A stretch of DNA of 64,000 bases from Rotaria sp. Silwood1 (taxonomy: Eukaryota; Rotifera; Eurotatoria; Philodinida; Philodinidae). The stretch lies in the NCBI GenBank assembly GCA_905250075.1, contig CAJNOP010000003.1, forward strand, positions 1,190,395-1,254,394, given 5' to 3'. Shown here piece after piece: positions 24,984-37,900 of the stretch. A program made the translations under genes and the position numbers. The number at the start of each line of letters is the position of its first letter. Within the stretch, counting starts at the first letter, position 1. The notes beneath the pieces are model-generated. The model ran no database searches and had not been told where the DNA came from. It worked only from the letters and a program-made list of their open reading frames with translations.

Positions 24984-26682
24984 TTAAAAGTCTGATGCAT
25001 AAGCACTTTGTTTTGGTTTTACATAGCAAATAGGTGTACTTGCTGTTGTATATGTATCATGTGATGGTGATATTCCAATTACATAATTACCATGTGATTG
25101 TTTAGGCATCGATGGGATAATACTAAAATAAAAAGTGAAATATGAACAAAAAAATAATTAATTTTTTTCTCGTTGTTTTTTTTATTATTTAACTCAATAA
25201 CAATTTAAGTTAACATGCATATACATCTATAGGTAGATACTTGAACGGCGTATTTTTTTTTTCTTTTTTCTAAGCATATTAGTAGAAAAAAAACAAACAA
25301 AACTGTTTCAAGCAATAATGAATTAAGCATGTTCCTCTAAGTATAAATATATATATATATATTGAATTTCTTTAGGCATTAAATAGAACCTTGTATTAAA
25401 AATCAGTCACAAAGCCACTTTGATTCATATGACTGGAAGAAAATATTAGATATGATCTCATAAGTGCAGAATATAGACTTATTTTTTTTTCTACTGTTTT
25501 ATTATATTTGTATTTACCTGACACGAGTGATATGACTAACATGATCTTTCATAATATCTTGAACATTACCATTTGAATAAAGTGATATTGGTGAATTATA
25601 TTGACGATTTACAAGACTTATTGGCTGTACTGATGCTGGTCGATAAGGTTGTGGTGATCTTGCTATTGTTGTATATTGTTGATGAATACGTTGAGGTTTT
25701 TGACTAGTTGGATTTTGTTTTTGAATTATTGTATTTACTGCAACCTTCTTTTGATAAGAAGGTACATAACGATTAGATTCATGACCTAATGAATCTTTCC
25801 AAGCAGGTTGATATGCTGCTGCTGATACGGTTGGATAATGACCATTATTTGTTGTACTTGGATAAGTAAAACGAACAGGAGAATATGAAGCCGGAAGTGG
25901 TGATGTATTGGATAAGTGAGTTGGTTCGGTATGAAAAACAGGTGGTTTTGTATAACCACGAGTTTTAGTTGATACCGACGGAACTGGACCTGGCATAAGA
26001 GGACTACCTGTTTGACTAAGTATTGGCTTAGGATCAGGTATTCGTTCCATTCCTCGACTTCGAAAAAATGCCTAAATAAAATAGATATATTTGACATAGA
26101 TTTTGTTTTTGTAATTTAGTTTACCGTAGGACTTTGAGGAGCAACTGGTGTAGACCAAGGTAAATGAAAATTCTTATTTAAATATGAAGTAGCATTTACT
26201 AAAGACCAAGGCATAGCTGACATTGGGCGTTGATTATTCATAATTGTTCCAAGAGGACTTGATCCTCTAGAAAATAATAATCAAACAGAACAAAAATAAA
26301 CAAGTATTAATCAAAAGCAATAAATTTTTTTCTCATTTGTTATTCAATGAAACCTTTCAATAAGAAATGTTATTTGACCACCAGCTCGTTGTACAAGTTC
26401 AAGTGCATCAACATGAGGCATCGAACTAATTTGTTTTTGATCGATTTCAAGAATAACATCACCACGATGAAGAATACCATCAGCAGGACTACCAGCAGTG
26501 ATCTATATAATAATATTAGTATTATATTAACAGAAAATGTCGAAAAACTAAAGAAGATTTTCACTTACTTTGTTAACAGTAAAGGGCACGCAAAAATCTG
26601 CACCTCCTTGTAAACGAAAACCCCATGGAGTTTGTAAACTATCACGTTGAAGTGTAACTCTGATCATTTGTGTTCCCGCCAT
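24984..26682 (-). CDS. ALP/Zasp-type PDZ protein without LIM domains
   Basis: ALP/Enigma/Zasp proteins sit at muscle Z-discs and integrin sites, binding alpha-actinin through the PDZ domain and Zasp motif. Exons: 26569-26682, 26354-26502, 26125-26266, 25518-26071, 24984-25122; 1098 nt, 365 aa, frame intact. The PDZ domain covers about residues 5-88. The carboxylate-binding loop reads PWGFRLQGG, as in Zasp/ALP, then FCVPFTVNKITAGSPA and GDVILEIDQKQISSM. A Zasp motif (ZM) follows at about 290-316 with QYNSPISLYSNGNVQDIM. Between them the chain is Pro/Ser/Gln-rich and probably disordered. The last exon ends at a normal stop (KQSAYASDF) with no LIM domain, so this is either a PDZ-ZM-only protein or a short isoform. 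No LIM-type Cys/His cluster was noticed downstream. Start: the ATG lies directly before GTQMIRVTLQRD, as in family members. Confidence 0.88.
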
Positions 26683-28707
26683 TATCCGTTGTCTTGAGCC
26701 TAGAGTCTTGCAATGAATACAAAGAATCCAAATAACTATAAAACGTCCCTTTTTTTTTCTCTTCTCGCGTTGTCTATCTATTCTTCTTTTGTAGTATTCT
26801 ATTTTGCAGAACCGAGGACGAGTCTATTCTAGATATATGTATTTGAACTTTCCTCTCTTCTGATCAAAGACGACGACGTATTTTCTCATCTAAACAACAA
26901 ACTTGTCTATCGAGATAAGTTGGTAACTAACAGAAATAACAACAAAAACAGCAGCAGTAGTAGTAGCAAAAGCTTGTCTTTTCCTCGCATCAGCGTCAAA
27001 TATCCCTCAATCATTTCTCTTTTTCTGCATCCTGTCTCGTAGAACACATATGCGATGTCTTAGAAAAACCCAAGCAATTATCAGAATACACTACAATATA
27101 ATGATATTGATGAAGATAGAACGATGTAACTCATTGTTGTCTTCCTACGACCATCTGTGGTCTATCCTTCTTCAATATTCTAAATAATAATCGTCTATGT
27201 TAGTATTCGCATAGTATTTTTTCTCTGCTTTTGAAAGTCATGTCATACAAAGATTCATAAGGGCAACAACAACAATAACGACTACGTCGATATTTTTTTG
27301 GAAGATAGATGTTCTTAGTTGCATTCGTCTCTCGACGTGTCTGCAGATATCATCAACAACACAAAAAAAAGAGAATAATCGCACGTTAAAAATATATCCA
27401 ATATATAAGATATATATGCTAAAGCTATTTATCTTATTGTATTCTATTATGATGAATATTTTCATAAGAAAACATCGATTCATTGTTCTATTGATATTTA
27501 TGACAAAAAGAATATAATTTTAGATATAGAATTCTTTCACTAATTTATTACAGTTGCCACTATGTCTATAATGATAATTTATAACAAAATAATAAGAAGA
27601 AATATGATGAATATGTTTGACCTCTTTTATTAATAGCGAATGTTTTATTAGAAACGATAGAAAATACAGTGGCCTTGACATTCGATATCGAGTTCCCGGA
27701 GAAAATATATTATTAAAACGATCAATAATAATACATAAATAATAGTAGTTTATATCTCCAAATGAAAATGTATATAATAGGATAATTATTATCTCCAACA
27801 TTAGATTATTAATTTGACTTAAATGACAAAATAATAAATAGATCAAAATTATTTCTTATATATCATATTATTATCTGATCAACACGAAGGACAGTTGTGA
27901 TTCATCATTGATAAGTAGAAACAACATCGATCAAGCCGTTTTCTTTTTTGTAGAATAATAGATACTTTTATTTATACATATTTCTTGTAGTCCTAAAAAG
28001 TTCAATGAAAACGAGCACGTCTTTCTCAAGCTATTCAGTTTCACAAAACAGTGCTGTTTAACATAGGAGGATACAATAACTCATAGCAAAGATAGAATCG
28101 ATATCGGCATCGGTCGTCACAACAACAGACTGGTTTTATCTTTGATCAACTTTATTTAGTAATAAAATATCTTGAGAAAGACATGTAATATTTTCATTTT
28201 AACTTTCTGGATTATTCAATCTATCTGTGAGCAAAATTTCAAATCAGAGCCTTTCATTTTTTTTCGAAATGTTTGGTTCTCAGTAGAAATTTCATTAAAC
28301 TTTGTATAACTCTTTGTCAGTATGCCATGGGTCAGATCCTTTCAGAGTTTTTCTTATCTTCATATATTCTATCGAATCAAGTATGAATAAGACAAAACAA
28401 GAATACGCATGTTGGATAATTTTCTCGTAAGCCAAAAACTTAATGAACATATCTGCTTTGTATGTACAATTTATTAGTAATTTTAAATATCTTATTTTAA
28501 TATTAATGATGTTATGATGATAATATAAATGTTTCAACAATATTTTTTTTTATTATTACTTGTGAAAAGAAATGAAAGAGGAAAAAAAAATATTAATATT
28601 GAATAAAAATCAACTGTTCAATAACTGTACATATAAACAATAAAACAAATATACTTGATTAAAAAAAAATATAATTATATATACATTTATTGTCATTATG
28701 CAGTTGT
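26683..28707. other. Spacer between PDZ gene 5' end and kinesin 3' end
   Basis: About 2 kb without a recognised exon. It contains pyrimidine-rich tracts and a short GCAGCAGTAGTAGTAG-type repeat near 26951, and should include the PDZ gene promoter/5' UTR. No hairpin element with clear ends was seen. Confidence 0.55.
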
Positions 28708-28752
28708 TTATTTGGAAAAAGAACTTTCATCCAATGAATCGTTCCAATCTTC
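28708..28752 (-). other. Candidate alternative terminal exon of the kinesin gene
   Basis: A clean acceptor (TATATTTTAG) is followed by 14 sense codons and TAA (EDWNDSLDESSFSK). The phase is 0, the same as the donor of the preceding kinesin exon 30295-30393. Splicing to this exon instead of 28941-29330 would therefore keep frame and give a much shorter tail. It is an inference from sequence only. Confidence 0.3.
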
Positions 28753-28940
28753 CTAAAATATATTAAGTGAATATAAATATTTCTTTTGTCTTATAATTAA
28801 TTTTAAATAATATAAATTAATATATCAATATAACACAAGAAGAGCAACCATGAAAGAAGAATAAGCTGAATGTGCTTTAGAGTGCATAATTTTCTTAAAA
28901 CAAATTATTTAGATGTGTTCGATTTATTATATATTAATTT

Positions 28941-31900
28941 CTATTGAATGGTACACATTGTTGAATTTTTTTCAGTATTAAATGTTTCGTTTTTTGTTGT
29001 ATTTTTAGTATTAATAGATTTCAAAGTTGATTTTGAGTTTGTCCTAGGAAGATTATTTCCATTTAATTGATCAATATTATCATTTCCAGTTTCTTGATAT
29101 ATTTTCTTGTGAAGTGATGTTAGATTTGTATTCGAAAAAGGTGCCGATGAAAAGCCATTATGCAATTGTTGACTATTATGATTTTGTCCATCAGTAGTTA
29201 CTGTTGAAATACCAAGACTACTAGGTGTTAATGGTATAGGATGAGTCGGTGATTGTCGTTGTGTATTTATACGGTTTGTTATTGAACTACGTTTCTGTTG
29301 TAGCACATTTTTTCGATAATATTCGTCCCACTAAAGAAATATAAGCGAATTCTTATTGTTGTACATAAAACAATATTGATAGAAAAACAAAACAGAAAAA
29401 TTTTGATTCTTAATAGTGTCATACACCTTCCTATTAGATACTAGTCTTCTTGAATAATCCTAAACTATGTTCTGTCTTAAATTTTAGTCACGAATTAACT
29501 AGAAACAAGAACATCTTGGTTTTATACTTGTCTCTTCTTAAAAATTTAGAATATGTAATTTCTATAGGGAAAAAAGAAGATTCTCAAATAATGTACTAGT
29601 CAAAAATATCAGACTAATATATTTTTCATTACTTTCTACGATACAAAATATTTAAACTCAAATCGAAATAATAATTTGAATAGTTAACGAAGCTCTCTAT
29701 CAAATGAATTCTATACCAAACTTTTTAAAGATGGGTTATCAGAAGTAAGTTTCTACAACATCTCATACGACAATTTTTAAGTTCTAGAAATTTTCTTGAA
29801 AATTTAATGTTTATAGTATCATTGTAAAGAGCATTAAATTTTAAACCAAATGAGGGGTTACCGCGTTTTTTACGATCTTCCTCTCAAAAGATACAGGCAA
29901 CAAAAGAATACAGTTTTCAGCAATTTTTCGATAAATTGTATTTTTTTTATTTCGAACGATTGTTATATTTTTATGATGGAAACTCGTAGACAATGCAGTG
30001 ATCCCTCATTTTATTTCAATTTTTATGCTCTTTAAAATATTACCGCTCATAACTATTTTGTACATAGTTTTCTGGGATCTGAAAACCATCATATCTGATC
30101 TTTCAGAATCTTTCTTCTTATAGTCCATCTATGAAAATTTAATATACGATGCCTTTGATAGAGAAGTTCATTAACTATTTCAATCACTATTTTCACTTAA
30201 GTTTATATGTTTGGTATCGTAAAAACTGTTCCTCTTAAATTTTTGTCTATTACTATTAAACTAACAAGAAAAATATTATTTCTTATCTACTTACATGTTT
30301 TTGTTTATCTCCATTTGCTTGTTCGATATCTTTGAGATATTCTTGTTCTTCCGTTCCAAATAAATAAACATCGACATTATTTTCTTTATTTGCCTAAGAT
30401 AAAAAATATTTCGCCTATGTTTATTGTTTCTAATGTGCATGTGTATTAGTGATAAAATAAAATGTGCATATTAAGAGTGCTATTAATGTGCATTTCTATT
30501 TAAAGTTTTTTTTTTCTGTTCTAAGACAAAAATAAAATACCGCATGTATATTTCGAATTAATTGATTAACACTTAATATCTATGAGTAGAGTGTTTATAT
30601 AATATAAGCACAATTATATTTCTTTGAGACATATATATAAGAAATTATTTATTACAAAATCAACTTACAACTGTTGATGTTGCTTTTAATTTTGTTCCTG
30701 AACTAAATGCAATAGCTGAAATTAATTTATAAAATTTATTATAATCATGATTATTTTCCCATTCTTGACATAATTGCTAAAAGAAATGTAAAGACAAACA
30801 AAAACAAAACATTTGTTAAGAATTTTGTTTCCTCGATTATTTTTTTGATTTTATTACTTGAATACGTTTTTCTTTTTGTTCAAGACGATGAAATTTTCTT
30901 TGTAGAAGTGTTAATTCAGACTTTAATTTTGAATCACCTGGTAAAGTTGAATTGACATGACTTACTGGCATTAGATTTGTATTATCTTGTTTTTGTTCCA
31001 TTTTTTTTAAATCCTTAAAAAGAAAAAAAGAAATTTTTATTTTTACTCTAGATGCTATGAAAAAAACAAAGGCTAAAGATCCTTGTTTAAATAAATTATC
31101 AGTAAAAAAACCTCGTATTATCGGCGTGATTGAATGCGAATATACAAACAAAACAAAAACTCCTGTGACGGAATGACAAGTTCAAAACCGATCTCAAACG
31201 ATACAATTTCTTTTTGAAAATCCTTGGATGATGATCAGACAAAAAATTTGTGTTTCGTGACTTTATAGAATCTCTAGAAAACCGATTTTTGACGAGGAAG
31301 TGTGTTTTTGTTTTTGAAGTTCGATCTTGCTGAACATCTCATCATCGATACAGTTCACTTTTTCATTACTCGAGTTGTCATTTTAAATAAACCAGTATTT
31401 GGTTTGCTTTCTTCTTGTACAGCAAATATTTGAAATATAATACAACCATCTTGAAAAAATCTTAACCAATCCTATTTAAACAAGAAAAAAAAACAAAATA
31501 AAAAATTTGAAAAACGATACTAAATTTAAAGATTACTTCATCAACACTTGGTATGGTGATAATACGTGTTTGTTTAACATTAGCACATACAGTATTTCGA
31601 CAAATAATTTTTGTTTCAGTAAATTCTGATTCATTAAAAACTTTATAACGTATACGAAGACCTTTATTATTACGTTCATCATTTATTTCAATAAAACGCA
31701 TAGTTATCTATAATATGACTTCTTTATTTCTTTTAATTAAAAGATAAAAAAAGATAAATATTTACTTTAAAACTATATGGTTTATTAAATAGTTCTTCAG
31801 GTTGTTCAACAAATTGCTCATTATTTAATACTTTACCACTTGGTAAACATGGACAAAGATTTATACTTAAACGACCTTGTTCTAGTCCCTTAAAAATATA

Positions 31901-34900
31901 AAAGAATTCAATAAAAACAATCAAATGCTGTTTTTTGTTATTTGTTTTTGTCAAAGAAAATTCATAAAATACGAAAGTCATTTGTATCATCGACAAATAT
32001 AGAATTCAAATATAAATGTATATTATATTTTCATCTAATGTTAAGATTCTTTTCTAAACTTTTGTAGAATAATATTTTCTGTTAAAGACAAATTTTTCCA
32101 ACAATATGAAAAAAAAAGAATCTTTGTATATTAACTATTCTACAATCAGTCGTTTAATATTATACATTCGCTTGATTCTGGAATGAAAAAGTTAAAAATA
32201 AAAAGAAGACTATAATCAGATGAAAAGGTATTTTTTAAATCGATTAATCAGTTGTTTTTGTATATAAATTGGCTCGAGATGACAAGAAGACATACCAACA
32301 ACATTTCTATCAGTGCAAAGATCAATGTCATTTAAGTTTTAATTATTTTAGATTAAGAATAATGATAATAGGTAGAGCTTAGGAGAACTGACATAGTTTT
32401 AAAATAAATCGTTTAGACTGAAAAACAATCTCATAAATTTACAGAAACTAAAAGAAAAAAAAACAGTTTCTTTTAAAGTAAGAAAAATATGACAAAGTCT
32501 TCTCATGAACAAGCCATTCGAGTCCTTTTATAGATAATACTCTGTCGATTTACTTTAAAATTAAAAATAATCATATAGCAAATAACATTCAATTTTCTTC
32601 GGCTACTTGATTAATAAATGATTTTAGCATTCAAAGTATTTATTTTACTATTTTGAAAAAAAAATGCATATCACTACTCATTGTGTAATCTATATTATTT
32701 GCATTTATATATTTTATTTTTGAAAATTATTATGATTCTCCTGTACCACAATATCTCTAATCATCATTAATCTATTCATATGTAATTTAGATTATCGTAG
32801 ATAAAAACAAACAAGGATTTCGAAATAATTTGATCTAATAAAAAATAGTACCCAACTTATCCACATGATTTTCTATTATATTTTGCGTATATACGGGCTA
32901 CTTTATTTTAAAAAAAGTCTAAGAGGATTTTGACTAATGGGATTTCTTTTAAGAGATATTACTTTTATTCCTTGTTTCATTAAAAAAGGAATTCATATTG
33001 ATAAAACTTTTATGACTTATGTGTGAACTACTCTATATTCTGATAAATCATAATTCCATGTAATAATACTAAGAAAACTCTTGAGAAATACCTGTTTAAG
33101 ACCTGCTAACCAAAAATAACAGCTCTTTTACTAAATTCTAGTTCTATAGCCACTTTTTTTCGATAAAATAAAGAATGTTGATTTGAAATTTTACTAACAG
33201 ATAGATTCAGTTGTTCTTGTGAAAGACGTCCTTCAACTGATAAATCGCTTTTGGGTCGTGTCTATACGAATTATGTAGACTCAAATGAGTCATGAATGAA
33301 TACGTTTAAGATGGTTAATGCCATTATCTTATTGCTACAGCTATACTACGTTATCATGGTATTTTTTATTATAAATGCCTTGGTTTCTCTCACGAACATC
33401 AGAAAAAATTAATTTTCGAATTTTGATTTAGAACTTTGCATAGAGATAGGTCGTAGCAATAATAGTTTATTGTGGATGTTTTAGATCTGGTTACTGTTCT
33501 TATTCTAAGATATAGCTGTAGAAATAGTGTGTCTTTTAAATAAATCATATAAATCAGCAGATTTAATGTACTTATTTCAGGATAGAAGCAAATCAAAAGA
33601 CTTGAACATTTCATGCTAACGCTCCTCTCATTAAGGTTTTTCTCTAAGCATAGTTTGATTTTCCTTTATCACAGCATTTATTTTAAAAAAATTTGTAAAA
33701 TTAGATTATCTCCGCAGCAATCAGCTAACAGTACGAATTCTTTACAGGGTATCCATAGCTCATTTGTGTCTGTATAATAGACATAGTCTCTACTTAAAAA
33801 TGATTCATCAGTTAGGGAAGTTTCTTTCGCTAAAATATCTGCGAGTTTTAACCAAAATAAATGCTTCTTTTCTTCGTTAAGAGCGTTCCTATGACAAGAT
33901 ATACGAGTCTTATTAACTTGTTACCCTTAAAATTCGATCTTCAATAGGCACATAAAATATTTGTGAAAACTTCGTAGACCAAAAGAATCTTCGTTGTCTC
34001 TCCATATGAATACTTACTTTATAATCAACAATGCAAACTTCATCAGCAAAATCAAGTGAATAAGCTAAACTTTGAAGAAAAACATTAGCTGTACCAAGTA
34101 AAATATCTTCTACAGGTTCCCAAAATCTATGAAAAAAAATCTTTCTCTATTTATTACATATTGTTTGATGTTTTTTTTTTCTTACGGATCATCATCTTTT
34201 GAAATATATAAAATTTCTTCGTCTCCATCTAAAAATTTTTGATAATGTTCCTAAAACAAAACGAAAAGAAGAATGATTTTCTTCAAATAAAAGAAAAAAG
34301 AAGAAGATTCATAAATTTTTACTTTAATAATAAAACTTCGATTAATAAATTTTGCATCATCCCAATACCAAATATTTTGATTAAGAAGATTTCTCATTTT
34401 AATCATTACTCTGCAAAAAAAATTGTAATTAAAAAAAACAAACAAATTCAAGCAATATTGCATTTGATTTTTTTTTCATTTTACCTTGATCCTCTAATTG
34501 TTATACCTTCCCATGATGATATTGGCATAAGAACAATTTCAAATGTACGATATTTATTAAGTTCTTCACTTATAGCATTGACTTCTGATAATAATGGTAA
34601 TAGACTTAAAATTTTTTCTTGAATTTCTTCTTGTTCAATAGTTAAATTATTTCCTAAGGAATAACCTTTTGCTTTAGCAATTTCTTTTTGTGCAAATTCC
34701 CATGTTATTATCGATGGTAAATCTGGTGAAGCTTCTTTTTCATTTAATGGATTTAAATATACATAAACATGATTTGCACCGAATAAAATTCGATCTTTAT
34801 GTCGAAGTTGTGTTGATCTAAACACAATAATAACAAATAATAGATAATCGATTAAGTTCAAAATGAAATTATTTGATTTCATTTACCCATTTAAATTATA

Positions 34901-37900
34901 TCCATTAACTTTGATTTTTGAACCAGGCTCAGCTGCTGTTAATTCATATTTATATGGATCTATAGATCGAATAATAGCATGTCGTTCAAGAATATTTAAA
35001 CCATTAAGACATATTGTGGAATTTCGATTACCAATTGTTATTTCATCAGTATTAAAATAATGTAATATAACATAGGATAACATTGGATCTTCATTTAAAT
35101 TAGCAAGATATGGAACTTTTTTATCGAATTGATTCAAAGATTTTTTCTCATTCAATTGAGCATTTTTAAGCTTAATAGAAAAATAAAATAGGATTGAATA
35201 GAATACGCATATATGAATAAACAACAAGATATGATTGTATTTTATCCGAATAATTTAGTTATACTTTTCTTAAGCATTTATTAAGAAAGAAACTTAGATT
35301 GTTATGTGACTGTTTGCTCTCGTATGTAACTTCATTTCATATTAAAGGATAAAAAATATATGTTCGTTGTTACACTCTACTTTTTCAAAGGTTATACCTT
35401 AAGCTAGGTTTTTCCGGATTTGGCTTATGTTGAAAAAAAAACCAAGTTCAAAGTGCGATCATCTCTAATTAGGACCTGATTTGTCCACTAATTAAGATAA
35501 GTAAAATAAGTAACAGAAATCATTTTTATGGGGCGTGCGATGTAGAGCTCGTCCGATAAACCTGAATTTGTGCTAGTCTACCTTTCCGTCTGGAAAATTT
35601 TGAACTCTACGCACGTTAGTGGAGTATGTCTGTTGTTGATCCATACTCAACTGGAGCACATTTGGTTTTGACAACGGTATTCAACGTAGGTCTTGTTAAT
35701 GTTTTGGACGGTGTATTGAGAACTCAATCAGTCTAGCATCTTGTAATTTCGTTCCGTACCCATAAAATGAAACATGAAGAACAAGTGACGACAAGGATAG
35801 CAAATATGATGATTAGATCGATGTTTGTAATGTAGAATAGCTTATGAGTTTGAATTGACAATAGTCATCTTATAACATACGAATATTATATACTGTCAAT
35901 TTAAATTGTAATATAGGACAGTCTATTGTAATTATCAATCAAGAACGAGTTGTAGATAGAATTCTCAAAGTAGACAAGGTATAAAAAAAATGTTCAAATG
36001 ATCGGTAGTCATTCGTGCTCTAAGATAAATAAAATCTATTAGCAATTGTATCTAACCAACACATTATGATATAAAAATATGAATATTAAAAGATGTTCAT
36101 TGTTTTTTTTTACTACATATATTCAGTATTACGATATATTTTATTTTTATTAATTTGAATATTGAAATCAGAATAGTTGCAAGATTAAAGTATGTTTTGT
36201 GTTACTTATTCTTATTTGATCACTCAACTAGAAAAACATAATAAAAGGAAAATATTGCAGTAGTTCTGATCCATTTTTATGTTATTTTCAACTGAAAACA
36301 GAGAGTACGACATCACTACACAAATAATGAGCAATAAGCGTTTTCATGTAGATAACTAATGATGGAAAAATATTATTATTACGCACGTATGCAACGACTG
36401 ACATACTAATTAATGCTTTTTATTTCACTTGTCTTGTACTATCTGAACTAAAATATCTTTTAAAAATATCGGAACATACTCAACGCGTAATTATAGGAAT
36501 AATTTCTTACAACGAAATCTTTTATGCTTTTGCAATATAATTCATGTTTTATTGTTAAAGTTAATTTTGATTCGAACTTAAACGTGTAGCTTGTTGGTCT
36601 TTGCTGAAATTTAAAAAATATAAAATAATATCTAGAAATATTTTCATTGTTGACGTCATTGTCTAGGTAAATATTTCCTCATGATGAATCATTATTGATT
36701 CAAAATTTTCATATTATTATAACAATTCATAAATGTAATAGTATATTCAATTGAATTGTTCTCAATAGAATAGTCTACAATAACTTTTGAGGTTTTTGAG
36801 TACAATGCAATTTGCTCTTTCTAATGACGTTATTAATTATGGTTCTCTGCGAGGAGTTATCTTTAGCATTCTCAATTTTCTCTAATGTTTTCAACAAATT
36901 AGAACTATTCATTAAGGTTATCAAATAGAATGCTTTTTAAGTTTATTTTGAATTTAATTTATATATAATTATTCAATGAGCTATTATCATTTTCTTTCTT
37001 TAAGATAACTTTTTTGATCAATAGTAATTTATGTTTAGATAATATTTAACTAAGAGAATGGCATTAATAATGAAAATATCTTAGATTTTTTTCTAGGTCA
37101 ACAGAATGTCACATGAACTACTTAGTGCCAATGAAATCTCATAAGAGATAGACACGTTAACACTTCAGCTAAAATTTCAATAACTTTGAACAGTTGAAAA
37201 TTAATTATATTTCAAAGGAATTACAAGGATATTCTTTTAAACAAGGTCTTTTATGACTACGCCATAGGTATATTCCGGTTGAATAAAAATGTTTTTATAG
37301 ATAACAAGAGAGATAGAAATGCGATCTAAAGCATTAATTAGTATATCATTAGTTACATATGTGCATAAATATAGCATATTTGTAACATTAGTTATTAGAA
37401 TGAAAGTATTCACTGCTTACTGCTTATGTAGCAGTGTAGTGTGATGTTGAAAACATTCTGTATATCCATTTATGAGTGTCGAATAGCTTTGATATATTAA
37501 TAGAAGAATTAGGTATCTAATTTAAATTACCTTTAAGTCCCAAGATGTCTTCGAGTTTTGTAACATTTGTTGATTAGCTTGTATTTGTGAAACAATTTCT
37601 TCTTCCATATGTTTTCTCATTAATTCAATATCTTGACCAGTCATACCAGGTAGAATATCTAATTGTAAATTATATTTACCTGTATCAATTAGTAATTTTA
37701 AACGTTCATTTTCTTCCTTAAAAATAAAGTACGAACTTGAAAAAATATTTTTTTTTTTCTTCAAACATACTTTTAATTCACGAATTAATTTTTCAATTGG
37801 ATTTTCATTAACTACAGCTGTATTTTTAATACGTTTAACACGATCAGCAAAACGTAATGTACTTAATGTTTCATCATAATTAACATCAGCTGGTGATAAA

